This document shows positions 1 through 7,882 of a stretch of DNA of 64,000 nt, one piece after another. The stretch is from the NCBI RefSeq assembly GCF_042643145.1, contig NZ_JBHRSA010000046.1, positions 186,001-250,000 of the forward strand, read 5' to 3'. The DNA is from Virgibacillus_O xinjiangensis. Its GTDB lineage: Bacteria; Bacillota; Bacilli; Bacillales; Amphibacillaceae. Every line of letters begins with the position of its first letter. The first letter of the stretch is position 1. The notes under the pieces were generated by a model that worked only from the letters and a program-made list of their open reading frames with translations, ran no database searches and was not told the DNA's origin. Made by a program: the position numbers and the translations under genes.

Positions 1-81
1 GCACCATGAAAGAACAGCTCGTTGGGCAGAACTAGCTGTTGATGAAAGTAATTGATAAACTTAGGGGTTAGTTTATATAGC

Positions 82-119
82 AGCCGGTTTTCCTTATGGG
101 GAGGGAAAACCGGCTTTTT
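82..119 (+). terminator. Rho-independent terminator of the gene left of the window
   Basis: A 12-bp perfect stem (AGCCGGTTTTCC with GGAAAACCGGCT) is followed by five T residues. It ends a transcript entering from the left edge; bases 1-81 hold at most a short gene tail whose frame cannot be decided. Confidence 0.85.
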
Positions 120-152
120 CGGTTCCGTACACTACTGAGGGATGGTTCTCAC

Positions 153-181
153 TGGTCAGTTTCCTGTGAACCATGTATAAT
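153..181 (+). promoter_or_regulatory. Candidate sigma-A promoter for the helicase gene
   Basis: A perfect -10 box TATAAT lies at 176-181, with a weak -35 (TGGTCA, 153-158) at 17-bp spacing. It sits between the upstream terminator and the ribosome site of the helicase gene. Sequence match only. Confidence 0.5.
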
Positions 182-217
182 AGCCTTTCGAATCAATGAT
201 AATAAGGGAGCTTTTCA

Positions 218-2152
218 ATGGCAAAACAAGGTTCACTTCCATTTACCGTTGGAAAAACGGACAATTTCTTTGACCGCCTTGGTGACTATGTTGGAGATGT
301 CTTTTATGACATTCTGCCAGAACAAGGCTACGAGCTGCGAGATGAACAGATCTATATGGCCTTCCAGCTGGAACAGGCCTTTAAAAATAAACGAACAGTT
401 TTTGCAGAAGCTGGTGTAGGTACGGGGAAGACATTCGTCTATTTATTGTATGCAATTTGTTATGCACGTTATAAAGGAATCCCGGCGGTTATTTCCTGCG
501 CAGACGAAACGTTGATAGAGCAACTGGTGAAAAAAGGCGGCGACATCGATAAGCTGGAACAAGCGCTTGGGTTATCAGTGGATGTACGCTTGGCCAAAGC
601 ACGGGAAAATTATGTGTGTATGAAAAAACTTGATCCATTGGCACATGAGACGGAGGACGAAGATATCCTTCGGGTATATGATGAAATCCCTGATTTTGTA
701 TTTGATCAGGGAATCTCCATGCAAAAGTTCGAGCGTTATGGCGACCGCAAGGAATATCCGTGGGTGCCTGATGAGAAGTGGGAGGCTATTGCGTGGGATC
801 CGCTGCAACAGTGTTCTACTTGTGATTGGCGCCACCGCAGCGGTCAAACACTAAACCGCGAATATTACCGCCATGCACAGGACCTAATTATTTGCAGCCA
901 TGATTTTTATATGGAACATATATGGACCAAGGATTCCCGTAAACGTGAGGGTCAAATGCCCCTTCTTCCGGAGGCGAGCTGTGTTGTCTTTGATGAAGGC
1001 CATCTTCTCGAATTTGCGGCCCAAAAAGGGTTGACCTACCGATTCAACTTTCATGCCCTTCATAATGTGCTGACAGGCTATATGGGCCAGGATGTCCGGG
1101 AGGAATCACTGATGCTGGTAGAAGATATTCTCGAACAGCATGAAGATTGGTTTGGCCGGTTGGCTAGACAAGCTGCTCGGGTGGAAGGTTCCAGCCGTAT
1201 GGATGTCAGCATGACACCAGATATGCTGGAAACGGCCCGCAGCCTCCACAGTAAAGTGAATCAGCTGCTGGAACAGCTTGTTTTTGATGCAGAGCTATTT
1301 ACCATGGATGATTATCACATCAAGATCATCGAGGAGTACTTGGAATTCTTCTCTTATGGATTATCGGTACTGTTGAAAGACGATGAAGGCATCTACTGGC
1401 TGGAGGAGAATGAAACGGAAAGCAGTCTGGTCATCATGCCGCGTCTGGTGGAAGAAGTGCTGCGCAAAGAAGTATTTTCCAAGGACATTCCGTTCATCTT
1501 CTCCTCTGCGACCCTCGCACAAGACGGTGACTTTTCCTATTTGGCGGACAGCCTCGGGATAAAACAGCCAGAAACCTTTTCGGTGGAATCCCCATTTGAT
1601 TACGAGGCTAATATGAAGGTGAATGGCCACTTGGAAACGGACCAGACAGAGAAGTGGCATAGAATTGGGGAACAAATGAAAGGAAATAACGGAGGTTCCT
1701 TGGTATTATTCTCTTCCCAGGAAGAAATGGAAGACTTCCGGAGATGGGCGGAGGGAATGGATTGGCCTTTCCCTGTGCTGTATGAAGGGGATAAGGAGAT
1801 CAGCACCATGGTAAGACAATTCCAGTATGATGGATCGGCCGTCCTCTGTGCCTTTCATATGTGGGAAGGGCTCGATGTACCTGGAGAGTCTTTGAGTCAG
1901 GTCATCATTTCCTCTCTTCCATTTCCGCCAAGGGATCCTGTCTTTCGGGCCAAACGGAAACATGCAGAGGACCCGGAAAGGCAGGTCGACCTTCCATACA
2001 TGCTGTTACGACTGCGCCAGGGAATTGGCCGTCTGATCCGTACGAGCGAAGACAAAGGCATCATCCAACTATGGTTGAAGCAGGATGAAAAGCGTGCATA
2101 CCAGCAGGCAGTTGAGCGAGTAATGCCAGTGGAAATGGAATGGCAAAGCTGA
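218..2152 (+). CDS. ypvA: DinG/Rad3-like ATP-dependent DNA helicase (YpvA-like)
   Basis: Predicted superfamily 2 helicase of the XPD/DinG type, which unwinds DNA 5' to 3' using ATP. The Walker A motif GVGTGKT is at about residues 66-72 and the DEAH-type box appears as DEGH near residue 260. Four cysteines (about 134, 199, 202, 226) are spaced like the 4Fe-4S cluster of XPD/DinG enzymes. The C-terminal half carries the helicase 2 motifs, ending in a QGIGRLIRT motif VI. Length (644 aa) fits B. subtilis YpvA. The start ATG follows AAGGGAGC at good spacing. Transcribed alone between two terminators. The exact substrate is not known from sequence; a repair or replication-fork role is an inference from the family. 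Confidence 0.9.
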   Translation: MAKQGSLPFTVGKTDNFFDRLGDYVGDVFYDILPEQGYELRDEQIYMAFQLEQAFKNKRTVFAEAGVGTGKTFVYLLYAICYARYKGIPAVISCADETLIEQLVKKGGDIDKLEQALGLSVDVRLAKARENYVCMKKLDPLAHETEDEDILRVYDEIPDFVFDQGISMQKFERYGDRKEYPWVPDEKWEAIAWDPLQQCSTCDWRHRSGQTLNREYYRHAQDLIICSHDFYMEHIWTKDSRKREGQMPLLPEASCVVFDEGHLLEFAAQKGLTYRFNFHALHNVLTGYMGQDVREESLMLVEDILEQHEDWFGRLARQAARVEGSSRMDVSMTPDMLETARSLHSKVNQLLEQLVFDAELFTMDDYHIKIIEEYLEFFSYGLSVLLKDDEGIYWLEENETESSLVIMPRLVEEVLRKEVFSKDIPFIFSSATLAQDGDFSYLADSLGIKQPETFSVESPFDYEANMKVNGHLETDQTEKWHRIGEQMKGNNGGSLVLFSSQEEMEDFRRWAEGMDWPFPVLYEGDKEISTMVRQFQYDGSAVLCAFHMWEGLDVPGESLSQVIISSLPFPPRDPVFRAKRKHAEDPERQVDLPYMLLRLRQGIGRLIRTSEDKGIIQLWLKQDEKRAYQQAVERVMPVEMEWQS

Positions 2153-2164
2153 ATAGGAACGCTT

Positions 2165-2200
2165 AAAGCACATGGCAGGGGTACTGCCATGTGCTTTTTT
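2165..2200 (+). terminator. Rho-independent terminator after the helicase gene
   Basis: A 13-bp perfect stem (AAAGCACATGGCA with TGCCATGTGCTTT), a 7-nt loop and a T run lie just after the helicase stop codon. Confidence 0.9.
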
Positions 2201-2220
2201 AATGGGTCTTCTTGTTCTAT

Positions 2221-2234
2221 ATGACATTTGTCAT
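2221..2234 (+). promoter_or_regulatory. Inverted repeat upstream of des, likely DesR operator
   Basis: ATGACATTTGTCAT is a palindrome with 5-bp arms about 90 bp upstream of the desaturase start. A possible -35 element (TTGACG, 2272-2277) lies downstream. In B. subtilis, phosphorylated DesR binds an inverted repeat upstream of the des promoter when membranes stiffen in the cold. The assignment here rests on position and symmetry. Confidence 0.5.
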
Positions 2235-2320
2235 GTGCAAGTCCTGACAGGTATGCCTTCATAAATAATCTTTGACGGGGTAAGCTTTTAATAGAGATTT
2301 CGTGATGATCGGAGGATATT

Positions 2321-3373
2321 ATGAGTAAACAAAAACAAGCACAATTGAGGAAAAGCGTTGCAGCGTTTGCTAAGTCTGACACTAGGACGGGGGTTGTTCA
2401 GCTGGTCAACACCATAGTGCCATTCCTGGTTCTTTGGTTTCTTGCCTATAAAGGCCTTTCTGTATCTATATGGCTAGGCATGGCTCTGGCTGTAGTGGCA
2501 GCTGGGTTCGTCATACGTATTTTCATCATTTTCCATGACTGTACTCATGGATCCTTTTTAAAGAGTTCAAAAGCCAACCGGGTGGTCGGGACGATCACTG
2601 GCATCCTTACCCATTTCGCTTTTGAAAAGTGGAAAAGGGAACATGCTATACACCATGCGACCAGTGGTAATCTTGACAAGCGTGGGACCGGGGACGTTTG
2701 GGTCATGACAGTGGATGAGTATATCCATGCTTCTTTTGCCGGCAGGCTTGCATATCGGTTGTATCGTAATCCATTGGTTATGTTCGGGCTGGGACCGTTG
2801 TACCTTTTCCTGATCTCAAACCGGTTTAATCGGAAAAAACCGAAGAAGAAGGAAAGGTGGAATACGTATCTTATTAACGTATCGATTGCATGCATCTATG
2901 GGTTGATGATTGGCTTGGTCGGCTGGCAGGCTTTCCTTCTGATACAGATGCCAATTCTGTTTGTAGCAGGTGCTGCAGGGATATGGCTGTTCTATGTACA
3001 GCATCAATTTGAAGACTCCTATTTCGAGAATGAGGATGAATGGAATTTCGTCAAAGCAGCGGTTGATGGCAGCTCTTACTATAAGCTTCCTAAAGTGTTG
3101 GAGTGGATCACCGGCAGTATCGGCTACCACCACGTTCATCATCTCAGTCCGAAAGTGCCGAATTACCATCTCGAGGAAGCACATGCATCTACACCACCGT
3201 TGGAGAAAGCTACAACTATCACATTTCTCTCGAGCCTTCAATCCATCCGATTCCGTCTATATGACGAAGAACATAAAACATTCGTGAGTTTTAGAGAAAT
3301 TAAACACCGCTTGAAGAAAAGAAAAATCAGCCTGCAGGTGAGCAGCCAGATTTCAACACTGCAGGAAAAATGA
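2321..3373 (+). CDS. des: Acyl-lipid membrane fatty acid desaturase
   Basis: Integral membrane di-iron desaturase that puts a cis double bond into the acyl chains of membrane lipids, restoring fluidity in the cold. The three histidine boxes of the family are visible: HDCTHG near residue 72, HAIHH near 108 and HHVHH near 270, with hydrophobic segments between them. Length (350 aa) matches B. subtilis Des (delta-5). The ATG follows GGAGGATATT. The two genes downstream encode the matching sensor kinase and response regulator, the same order as in B. subtilis. A terminator separates des from desK, so des has its own regulated promoter. Confidence 0.95.
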   Translation: MSKQKQAQLRKSVAAFAKSDTRTGVVQLVNTIVPFLVLWFLAYKGLSVSIWLGMALAVVAAGFVIRIFIIFHDCTHGSFLKSSKANRVVGTITGILTHFAFEKWKREHAIHHATSGNLDKRGTGDVWVMTVDEYIHASFAGRLAYRLYRNPLVMFGLGPLYLFLISNRFNRKKPKKKERWNTYLINVSIACIYGLMIGLVGWQAFLLIQMPILFVAGAAGIWLFYVQHQFEDSYFENEDEWNFVKAAVDGSSYYKLPKVLEWITGSIGYHHVHHLSPKVPNYHLEEAHASTPPLEKATTITFLSSLQSIRFRLYDEEHKTFVSFREIKHRLKKRKISLQVSSQISTLQEK

Positions 3374-3384
3374 TAATCCATGAA

Positions 3385-3420
3385 GATACCCTTTCTCATA
3401 TGGGAAAGGGTATTCTTTTT
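3385..3420 (+). terminator. Terminator between des and desK
   Basis: GATACCCTTTC pairs with GAAAGGGTATT, followed by CTTTTTG. It limits read-through from the strongly inducible des gene into desK. Confidence 0.8.
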
Positions 3421-3457
3421 GTTATACTTTAAAGAATAAGAGGGGGGGACGACAGCC

Positions 3458-4579
3458 ATGCAGAGCTGGTATCATATCATACCAAAAAATACAGGGCTGA
3501 GTGCATTTGCATGGATCATCTTTTGTCTACTGCCGTTTTACTTTGTGTTTCGTTCATCATCGACAATTGAGATCGTGCTCGGAATCATTATGATTCTTCT
3601 CTTTTTCGGTACATACCGTATATCTTTCCTATCCAGGGAGCGAAAATGGACAGTTTATCTATCTGTCAGCATCAATATCCTGATCAGTATGGTCATGACA
3701 ATTATTTGGGGTTTTGTTTATTTCTCTTTGTTCCTGGCTTTTTATATCGGAAACATCCAACATAGAGGTGGGTTTATATCCCTATACGTTGTTCATCTCG
3801 TGTTCACCATCTTTTCAGTGGCTGTGAGTGTGTTTACGCAAAGTGAAATTTTCACCTCACAGCTGCCATTTATCGGGATTGCTGTAATCGGCGTCATTTT
3901 GCTCCCGCCTGTTCTTCACCATCGCAATAAACGGGAAAGACTGGAGGAGGAGCTGGAGGCTGCCAATGAGAAGATATCCCGACTAGTGGTGATCGAGGAA
4001 CGGGAACGGATTGCACGCGACCTTCACGATACACTGGGCCAAAAACTGTCCCTCATTGGATTGAAAAGCGATTTGGCAGCAAAGCTGATCAACACGAAGC
4101 CAGAGGCTGCAAAAGCGGAGATAGGAGACATTCATCAAACAGCACGAACAGCATTGAAAGAAGTCCGCGAAATGGTTTCCAGCATGAAGGGATCAAAACT
4201 CACCGACGAAATTCTCCGGGTGAAAGAGCTGTTGAAGGCAGCTGGAATTGAATGCCATCTGCATGGGGAACTGGAACTCCACCACTCTTCTTTGCTCATC
4301 GAGAATGTATTGAGCATGTGTTTGCGGGAAGCGGTCAACAATGTGGCTAAACATAGCAATGCTACGGTTTGTCATATAGTGGTCGTAGAGTCCCCGGCTG
4401 AAGTTTCCCTCCGCGTACGGGATGACGGCAAAGGCATGGGTGAGACAACGTTTGTAGAGAAGAATGGGATCAGGGGTATGAAGGAACGGCTGGAATTTGT
4501 CAATGGAAAGCTGAGCATAAGGGAGAAGGAAGGGACCTTGCTGGATATACAGGTGCCGATTTCGACCGGTAAAGAATAA
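3458..4579 (+). CDS. desK: Membrane thermosensor histidine kinase DesK
   Basis: Sensor kinase that reports membrane thickness and order to DesR. The first ~155 residues form several transmembrane helices with a short N-terminus like that of DesK. A coiled linker rich in E/R follows, then the HisKA_3 dimerisation domain with the phospho-accepting histidine at about 190 (RDLHDTLGQ), and a HATPase domain (EAVNNVAKHS near 290, DDGKGM near 325). Length 373 aa, as expected. The ATG follows AGAGGGGGGG. The response regulator gene starts 13 bp after the stop, so the pair is co-transcribed. Confidence 0.93.
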   Translation: MQSWYHIIPKNTGLSAFAWIIFCLLPFYFVFRSSSTIEIVLGIIMILLFFGTYRISFLSRERKWTVYLSVSINILISMVMTIIWGFVYFSLFLAFYIGNIQHRGGFISLYVVHLVFTIFSVAVSVFTQSEIFTSQLPFIGIAVIGVILLPPVLHHRNKRERLEEELEAANEKISRLVVIEERERIARDLHDTLGQKLSLIGLKSDLAAKLINTKPEAAKAEIGDIHQTARTALKEVREMVSSMKGSKLTDEILRVKELLKAAGIECHLHGELELHHSSLLIENVLSMCLREAVNNVAKHSNATVCHIVVVESPAEVSLRVRDDGKGMGETTFVEKNGIRGMKERLEFVNGKLSIREKEGTLLDIQVPISTGKE

Positions 4580-4592
4580 GGAGGTACAGAGC

Positions 4593-5192
4593 ATGATCCG
4601 GATAGTAATTGCAGAGGACCAGGGGATGCTGCTGGGGGCTTTGGGTGCTCTGCTTGATTTGGAAGAGGATATTCAAGTCGTAGGAAAAGCGGGAAATGGA
4701 GAAGAAGCCATTTCACTGGTGAGAGAGTATAACCCGGATATATGCCTGATGGATATTGAAATGCCGGTTAAAAGTGGTTTGGATGCAGCAGAGGAATTGA
4801 AGGATCATCCCTGTAAGGTTATTGTCCTGACTACTTTCGCTCGAGCAGGCTATTTCAACCGGGCAAGGAAGGCTTCTGTCAGCGGCTATCTGCTGAAAGA
4901 CAGTCCAAGCGATGAGCTGGCTGAAGCGATCCGCACTATAATGGCGGGAAGAAAGGTATATGCACCAGAGCTGGTCGATTTGGTCTACCAAGAAGAAAAC
5001 CCGCTGACAGAGCGTGAAGAACAAGTGATCCGGCTGATTGCAGAAGGAAAAAATACAAAAGAGATTGCAAACGAGTTGTTTTTGACGACGGGTACGGTGC
5101 GCAATTATGTGTCTGTCATCCTGGATAAGTTAGGTGCAGGTAATCGGATAGAAGCAATTTCTCTTTATAAGGAGAAGGGTTGGCTGAAGTAG
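4593..5192 (+). CDS. desR: Cold-response regulator DesR (NarL/LuxR type)
   Basis: Two-domain response regulator, 199 aa. The receiver domain has acidic residues near 9-10 and the phospho-acceptor D54 (LMDIEMP). The C-terminal LuxR-type HTH runs from about 135 (LTEREEQVIRLIAEG) to the end (GTVRNYVSVILDKL). In the B. subtilis pathway DesK phosphorylates DesR, which activates only des; synteny supports the same wiring here. Starts with ATG after AAGGAGG. Confidence 0.93.
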   Translation: MIRIVIAEDQGMLLGALGALLDLEEDIQVVGKAGNGEEAISLVREYNPDICLMDIEMPVKSGLDAAEELKDHPCKVIVLTTFARAGYFNRARKASVSGYLLKDSPSDELAEAIRTIMAGRKVYAPELVDLVYQEENPLTEREEQVIRLIAEGKNTKEIANELFLTTGTVRNYVSVILDKLGAGNRIEAISLYKEKGWLK

Positions 5193-5300
5193 CATTATCT
5201 ATTCTCCATATGATGTATAAATTCATGGGAAACACAGATGCTAGAGATGTGCGGACAAAGTTGATTGGGCACAAACCATGAATTTGTTAGGAGGATGGCA

Positions 5301-5807
5301 ATGGGAGTTATGAGTGGTAACCCTCAAGACGAACCGATGCACTATGGCGAAGTGTATGGTATATGGTCTTCAGTACTCGCTACCCATGAAATGATTGCAG
5401 GGTATCAGACCATGCTTAACCATGCAGGTGATGAAGATCTCATTCAATTGATAAAAGAAGCGATACAAATGGGGCAGCAGGAAGTGAAGGAGCAAGAATC
5501 ATTCCTGAAGCAGAATGGTGTGGGACTTCCACCGGCTCCTCCAGAGAGACCTGAGGCCAATCTGGATGAAATTCCGGCAGGAGCGCGTTTTCAAGATCCG
5601 GAAATTGCTGCATCCCTTTCAGCCAATACAGCTGCAAGCCTGGTTGCATGCAGTAAGATGATGGGGCAGTGCATCCGGGAAGACATTATTGCAATGTACG
5701 GACAGTTCCATACCCAAACAGCTGCTTTCGGAGGGAAGGTCCTCCGTACGAACAAGGAAAAAGGATGGTTGATTCCTCCTCCCCTCCATCAGCATGGGAC
5801 AGAATAA
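5301..5807 (+). CDS. DUF3231 family protein
   Basis: 168-aa protein of the DUF3231 family, function unknown. The family is made of ferritin-like helical bundles, often duplicated in longer members; this is a single-unit member. Visible features are helix-rich segments, a histidine near residue 14 (HYGE) and several E/H residues that could bind metal, but no proven active site. The start is set at ATG 5301, 6 nt after AGGAGG (5289-5294); a longer reading from TTG 5265 would place that ribosome site inside the gene. A strong terminator follows. B. subtilis paralogues are often linked to stress or sporulation; nothing in this sequence proves that. Confidence 0.7.
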   Translation: MGVMSGNPQDEPMHYGEVYGIWSSVLATHEMIAGYQTMLNHAGDEDLIQLIKEAIQMGQQEVKEQESFLKQNGVGLPPAPPERPEANLDEIPAGARFQDPEIAASLSANTAASLVACSKMMGQCIREDIIAMYGQFHTQTAAFGGKVLRTNKEKGWLIPPPLHQHGTE

Positions 5808-5866
5808 ATATCATCATAAATGCCATCTAAGCAAACTGCTTAAGTTGGTGGACCGCTCCATTTTAA

Positions 5867-5902
5867 AGAATACCAATTCATCAGAAATTGGTATTCTTTT
5901 TT
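5867..5902 (+). terminator. Terminator after the DUF3231 gene
   Basis: AAGAATACCAATT pairs perfectly with AATTGGTATTCTT over a short loop, followed by TTTTTT. Confidence 0.9.
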
Positions 5903-5973
5903 GGTTGCAACCATCCCATCGGGTAAAATGAAGGGATAGTAAGTAACTCAATAACAGCGCGGGAGAGAAGTAC

Positions 5974-6306
5974 ATGAAGCCATTTACTAGTCAGGTGATC
6001 CATATCATCCAACAGATACCCCCAGGAAAGGTGATGAGCTACGGGCAGATAGCCAAGGTGGCAGGGAGCCCAAGGGCAGCCCGTCAAGTAGTCCGAATCT
6101 TACATTCCATGAGTGCTAAATACGATTTGCCGTGGCATCGAGTCATCAATGCAAAAGGGCAGGTTGCCATGCGGGAAGAGAATGCATTTGAACAACAGAA
6201 ATTCCTTCTGGAAGAGGAAGGGGTGGAAGTGACTGCAGGAGGGGTGATTGATTTGGACGAGTACCAATTTCATATCGAAAACTGCATCCCAGATGAAGAG
6301 GGATAG
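5974..6306 (+). CDS. Alkyltransferase-like protein (MGMT fold, no active cysteine)
   Basis: 110-aa protein with the C-terminal DNA-binding domain of O6-methylguanine-DNA methyltransferases. The recognition helix and arginine finger region (GSPRAARQVVR near 32-42) is present. Where true methyltransferases have PCHRV, this has PWHRVI at about residues 56-61, so the alkyl-accepting cysteine is replaced by tryptophan. That is the hallmark of alkyltransferase-like (ATL) proteins, which flip out O6-alkylguanine and flag it for nucleotide excision repair. No N-terminal methyltransferase domain is present, as usual for ATLs. Follows GGGAGAGAAG at good spacing. Confidence 0.85.
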   Translation: MKPFTSQVIHIIQQIPPGKVMSYGQIAKVAGSPRAARQVVRILHSMSAKYDLPWHRVINAKGQVAMREENAFEQQKFLLEEEGVEVTAGGVIDLDEYQFHIENCIPDEEG

Positions 6307-6387
6307 AAGCTCAACCAGCAGAGGATCGTCAGACTAAATAGGTGTCTCTTGGAAAGGCAAGAATGAGCACCACCTATATGTAACCAG

Positions 6388-6416
6388 TTGACTTCCAACT
6401 GGATGTTTGCAATAAT
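6388..6416 (+). promoter_or_regulatory. Sigma-A promoter of the codBA operon
   Basis: TTGACT (6388-6393), a 17-bp spacer and AATAAT (6411-6416). It lies about 25 bp upstream of the PyrR binding loop, so the RNA would start just before it. Confidence 0.6.
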
Positions 6417-6438
6417 TAAATCAATTGAATACTGGTAC

Positions 6439-6480
6439 CTTTAAATCAGTCCAGAGAGGCTGGCAAGGACAGCGGTGATA
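6439..6480 (+). promoter_or_regulatory. PyrR-binding RNA element (anti-antiterminator)
   Basis: The leader holds the conserved PyrR loop, ATCAGTCCAGAGAGGCT then GGCAAGG, as found in Bacillus pyr leaders. When UMP/UTP is plentiful, PyrR binds this RNA, stabilises the anti-antiterminator and lets the downstream terminator (6524-6556) form. This places cytosine uptake and deamination under pyrimidine control. A second hairpin (AGCATG with CATGCT, 6480-6512) lies between loop and terminator and may form part of the competing antiterminator. Confidence 0.9.
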
Positions 6481-6523
6481 AGCATGGGCGACGTGTGTCG
6501 TCTGCCGCATGCTTTTGACGAGG

Positions 6524-6556
6524 GGTTTCCTGCCAGACGGCGGGGAACCTTTTTTT
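6524..6556 (+). terminator. Attenuator of the PyrR-controlled codBA leader
   Basis: GGTTTCCTGCC pairs with GGCGGGGAACC (11 bp with two G-U pairs, loop AGAC), followed by seven T residues. It sits 48 bp before the codB start, inside the leader, so it acts as a conditional stop. Confidence 0.85.
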
Positions 6557-6604
6557 CATGCCGAACGTCTTCCTCGGTACCAGTAAATACGAGGAGGAAT
6601 TAGG

Positions 6605-7882
6605 ATGAATGAACAAGATCAGGATTTTGCACTACAGCCTGTCCCGCAGGCACATCGACGTGGTTTTTGGAAGATGCTTGCCGTCATGATGGGGTTGACG
6701 TTTTTCTCGGCAAGTATGCTTTCAGGGGGAGAATTGGGCATGGGACTGACCTTCACTGATTTCATGCTGATCGTGTTGATCGGCAACTTGATATTGGGGG
6801 CGTATACGGGGCTGCTGGCCTATATGGCAGCCAAGACCGGCCTATCCACCCATCTGCTTGCAAGATATGCTTTTGGGGAGAAAGGCTCGTATATCTCTTC
6901 CTTCCTGCTTGGTGCAACACAGGTAGGATGGTTCGGAGTAGGGGTCGCCATGTTTGCTGTCCCTGTGGCTCAAATAACCGGAATGCACGTATATGTGTTG
7001 ATTGCTGCGATAGGCGTAGTGATGACAGTGACCGCATTCTTCGGAATGAGAGCTTTGACAGTGCTCAGTATTATTGCCGTTCCTTCTATTGCAGTATTAG
7101 GAAGTGTTTCCGCGGCGAGGGCAACAGAAACAGCTGGTGGACTGCAGGCATTGATGGAGTATCAGCCGGCAGAAGCAATGGGCCTTGCTGCTGCACTTAC
7201 TGTCTGTATTGGTTCATTTGTCAGCGCTGGGACATTGACACCTGACTTTGCCCGCTTCTCCAAAACTGGGAAAACTGCGGTGAGTACCACGGTCATCGCC
7301 TTCTTTATCGGAAATTCACTGATGTTTCTGTTCGGTGCTGTCGGAAGCTTCGCCTTTGGCCTTGCGGATATATCGGAAGTAATGGTTGTACAAGGGCTGT
7401 TGATCCCGGCCATCCTAGTACTTGGCTTGAATATCTGGACGACCAATGATAATGCTCTCTACGCCTCCGGATTGGGCTTTTCCAATATTACCAAGATATC
7501 CAAGGGGAAGCTGGTCATTTTCAACGGCATCATTGGTACAGTTTTGGCTATGTGGCTGTATACCAATTTTATGGGCTTTCTGACCGTTCTAGGCTCGACC
7601 CTGCCGCCGATCGGTGCAATTGTACTGGCAGATTTCTTCCTGGTGAACAAAGGAAAATATCAGTCATATGAAACTATGGCATTCAAGAAAGTAAACTGGA
7701 TAGCCGTGCTTGCATGGGCTGCCGGAGTCCTATCGGCAACATTCATACCAGGGATCCCGCCGATCAATGGAATTCTGATGGCTGCCCTTTTCTATGTTAC
7801 GGGCATGGCTCTATCATCACACTTTACAGAAGAACAAGATAAACACCTCAATGGGGAAAGGAAATTGATCAATGATTATTAA
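6605..7882 (+). CDS. codB: Cytosine permease, NCS1 family
   Basis: 425-aa membrane carrier of the nucleobase:cation symporter-1 family, with about twelve hydrophobic segments along its length. The order next to a cytosine deaminase gene identifies the likely substrate as cytosine; the N-terminal region reads like CodB. Start ATG 6605 follows GAGGAGG by 7 nt. The gene overlaps codA by 11 nt, implying translational coupling. Expression is probably controlled by the PyrR attenuator upstream. A hydroxymethylpyrimidine or allantoin carrier is a less likely alternative given the partner gene. Confidence 0.9.
   Translation: MNEQDQDFALQPVPQAHRRGFWKMLAVMMGLTFFSASMLSGGELGMGLTFTDFMLIVLIGNLILGAYTGLLAYMAAKTGLSTHLLARYAFGEKGSYISSFLLGATQVGWFGVGVAMFAVPVAQITGMHVYVLIAAIGVVMTVTAFFGMRALTVLSIIAVPSIAVLGSVSAARATETAGGLQALMEYQPAEAMGLAAALTVCIGSFVSAGTLTPDFARFSKTGKTAVSTTVIAFFIGNSLMFLFGAVGSFAFGLADISEVMVVQGLLIPAILVLGLNIWTTNDNALYASGLGFSNITKISKGKLVIFNGIIGTVLAMWLYTNFMGFLTVLGSTLPPIGAIVLADFFLVNKGKYQSYETMAFKKVNWIAVLAWAAGVLSATFIPGIPPINGILMAALFYVTGMALSSHFTEEQDKHLNGERKLINDY

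Noticed and set aside
2..55. Possible C-terminal tail of a gene entering from the left
   Set aside because: Three frames are open or closed within a few codons and none can be matched to a family from so few residues; only the terminator at 82-119 is secure.
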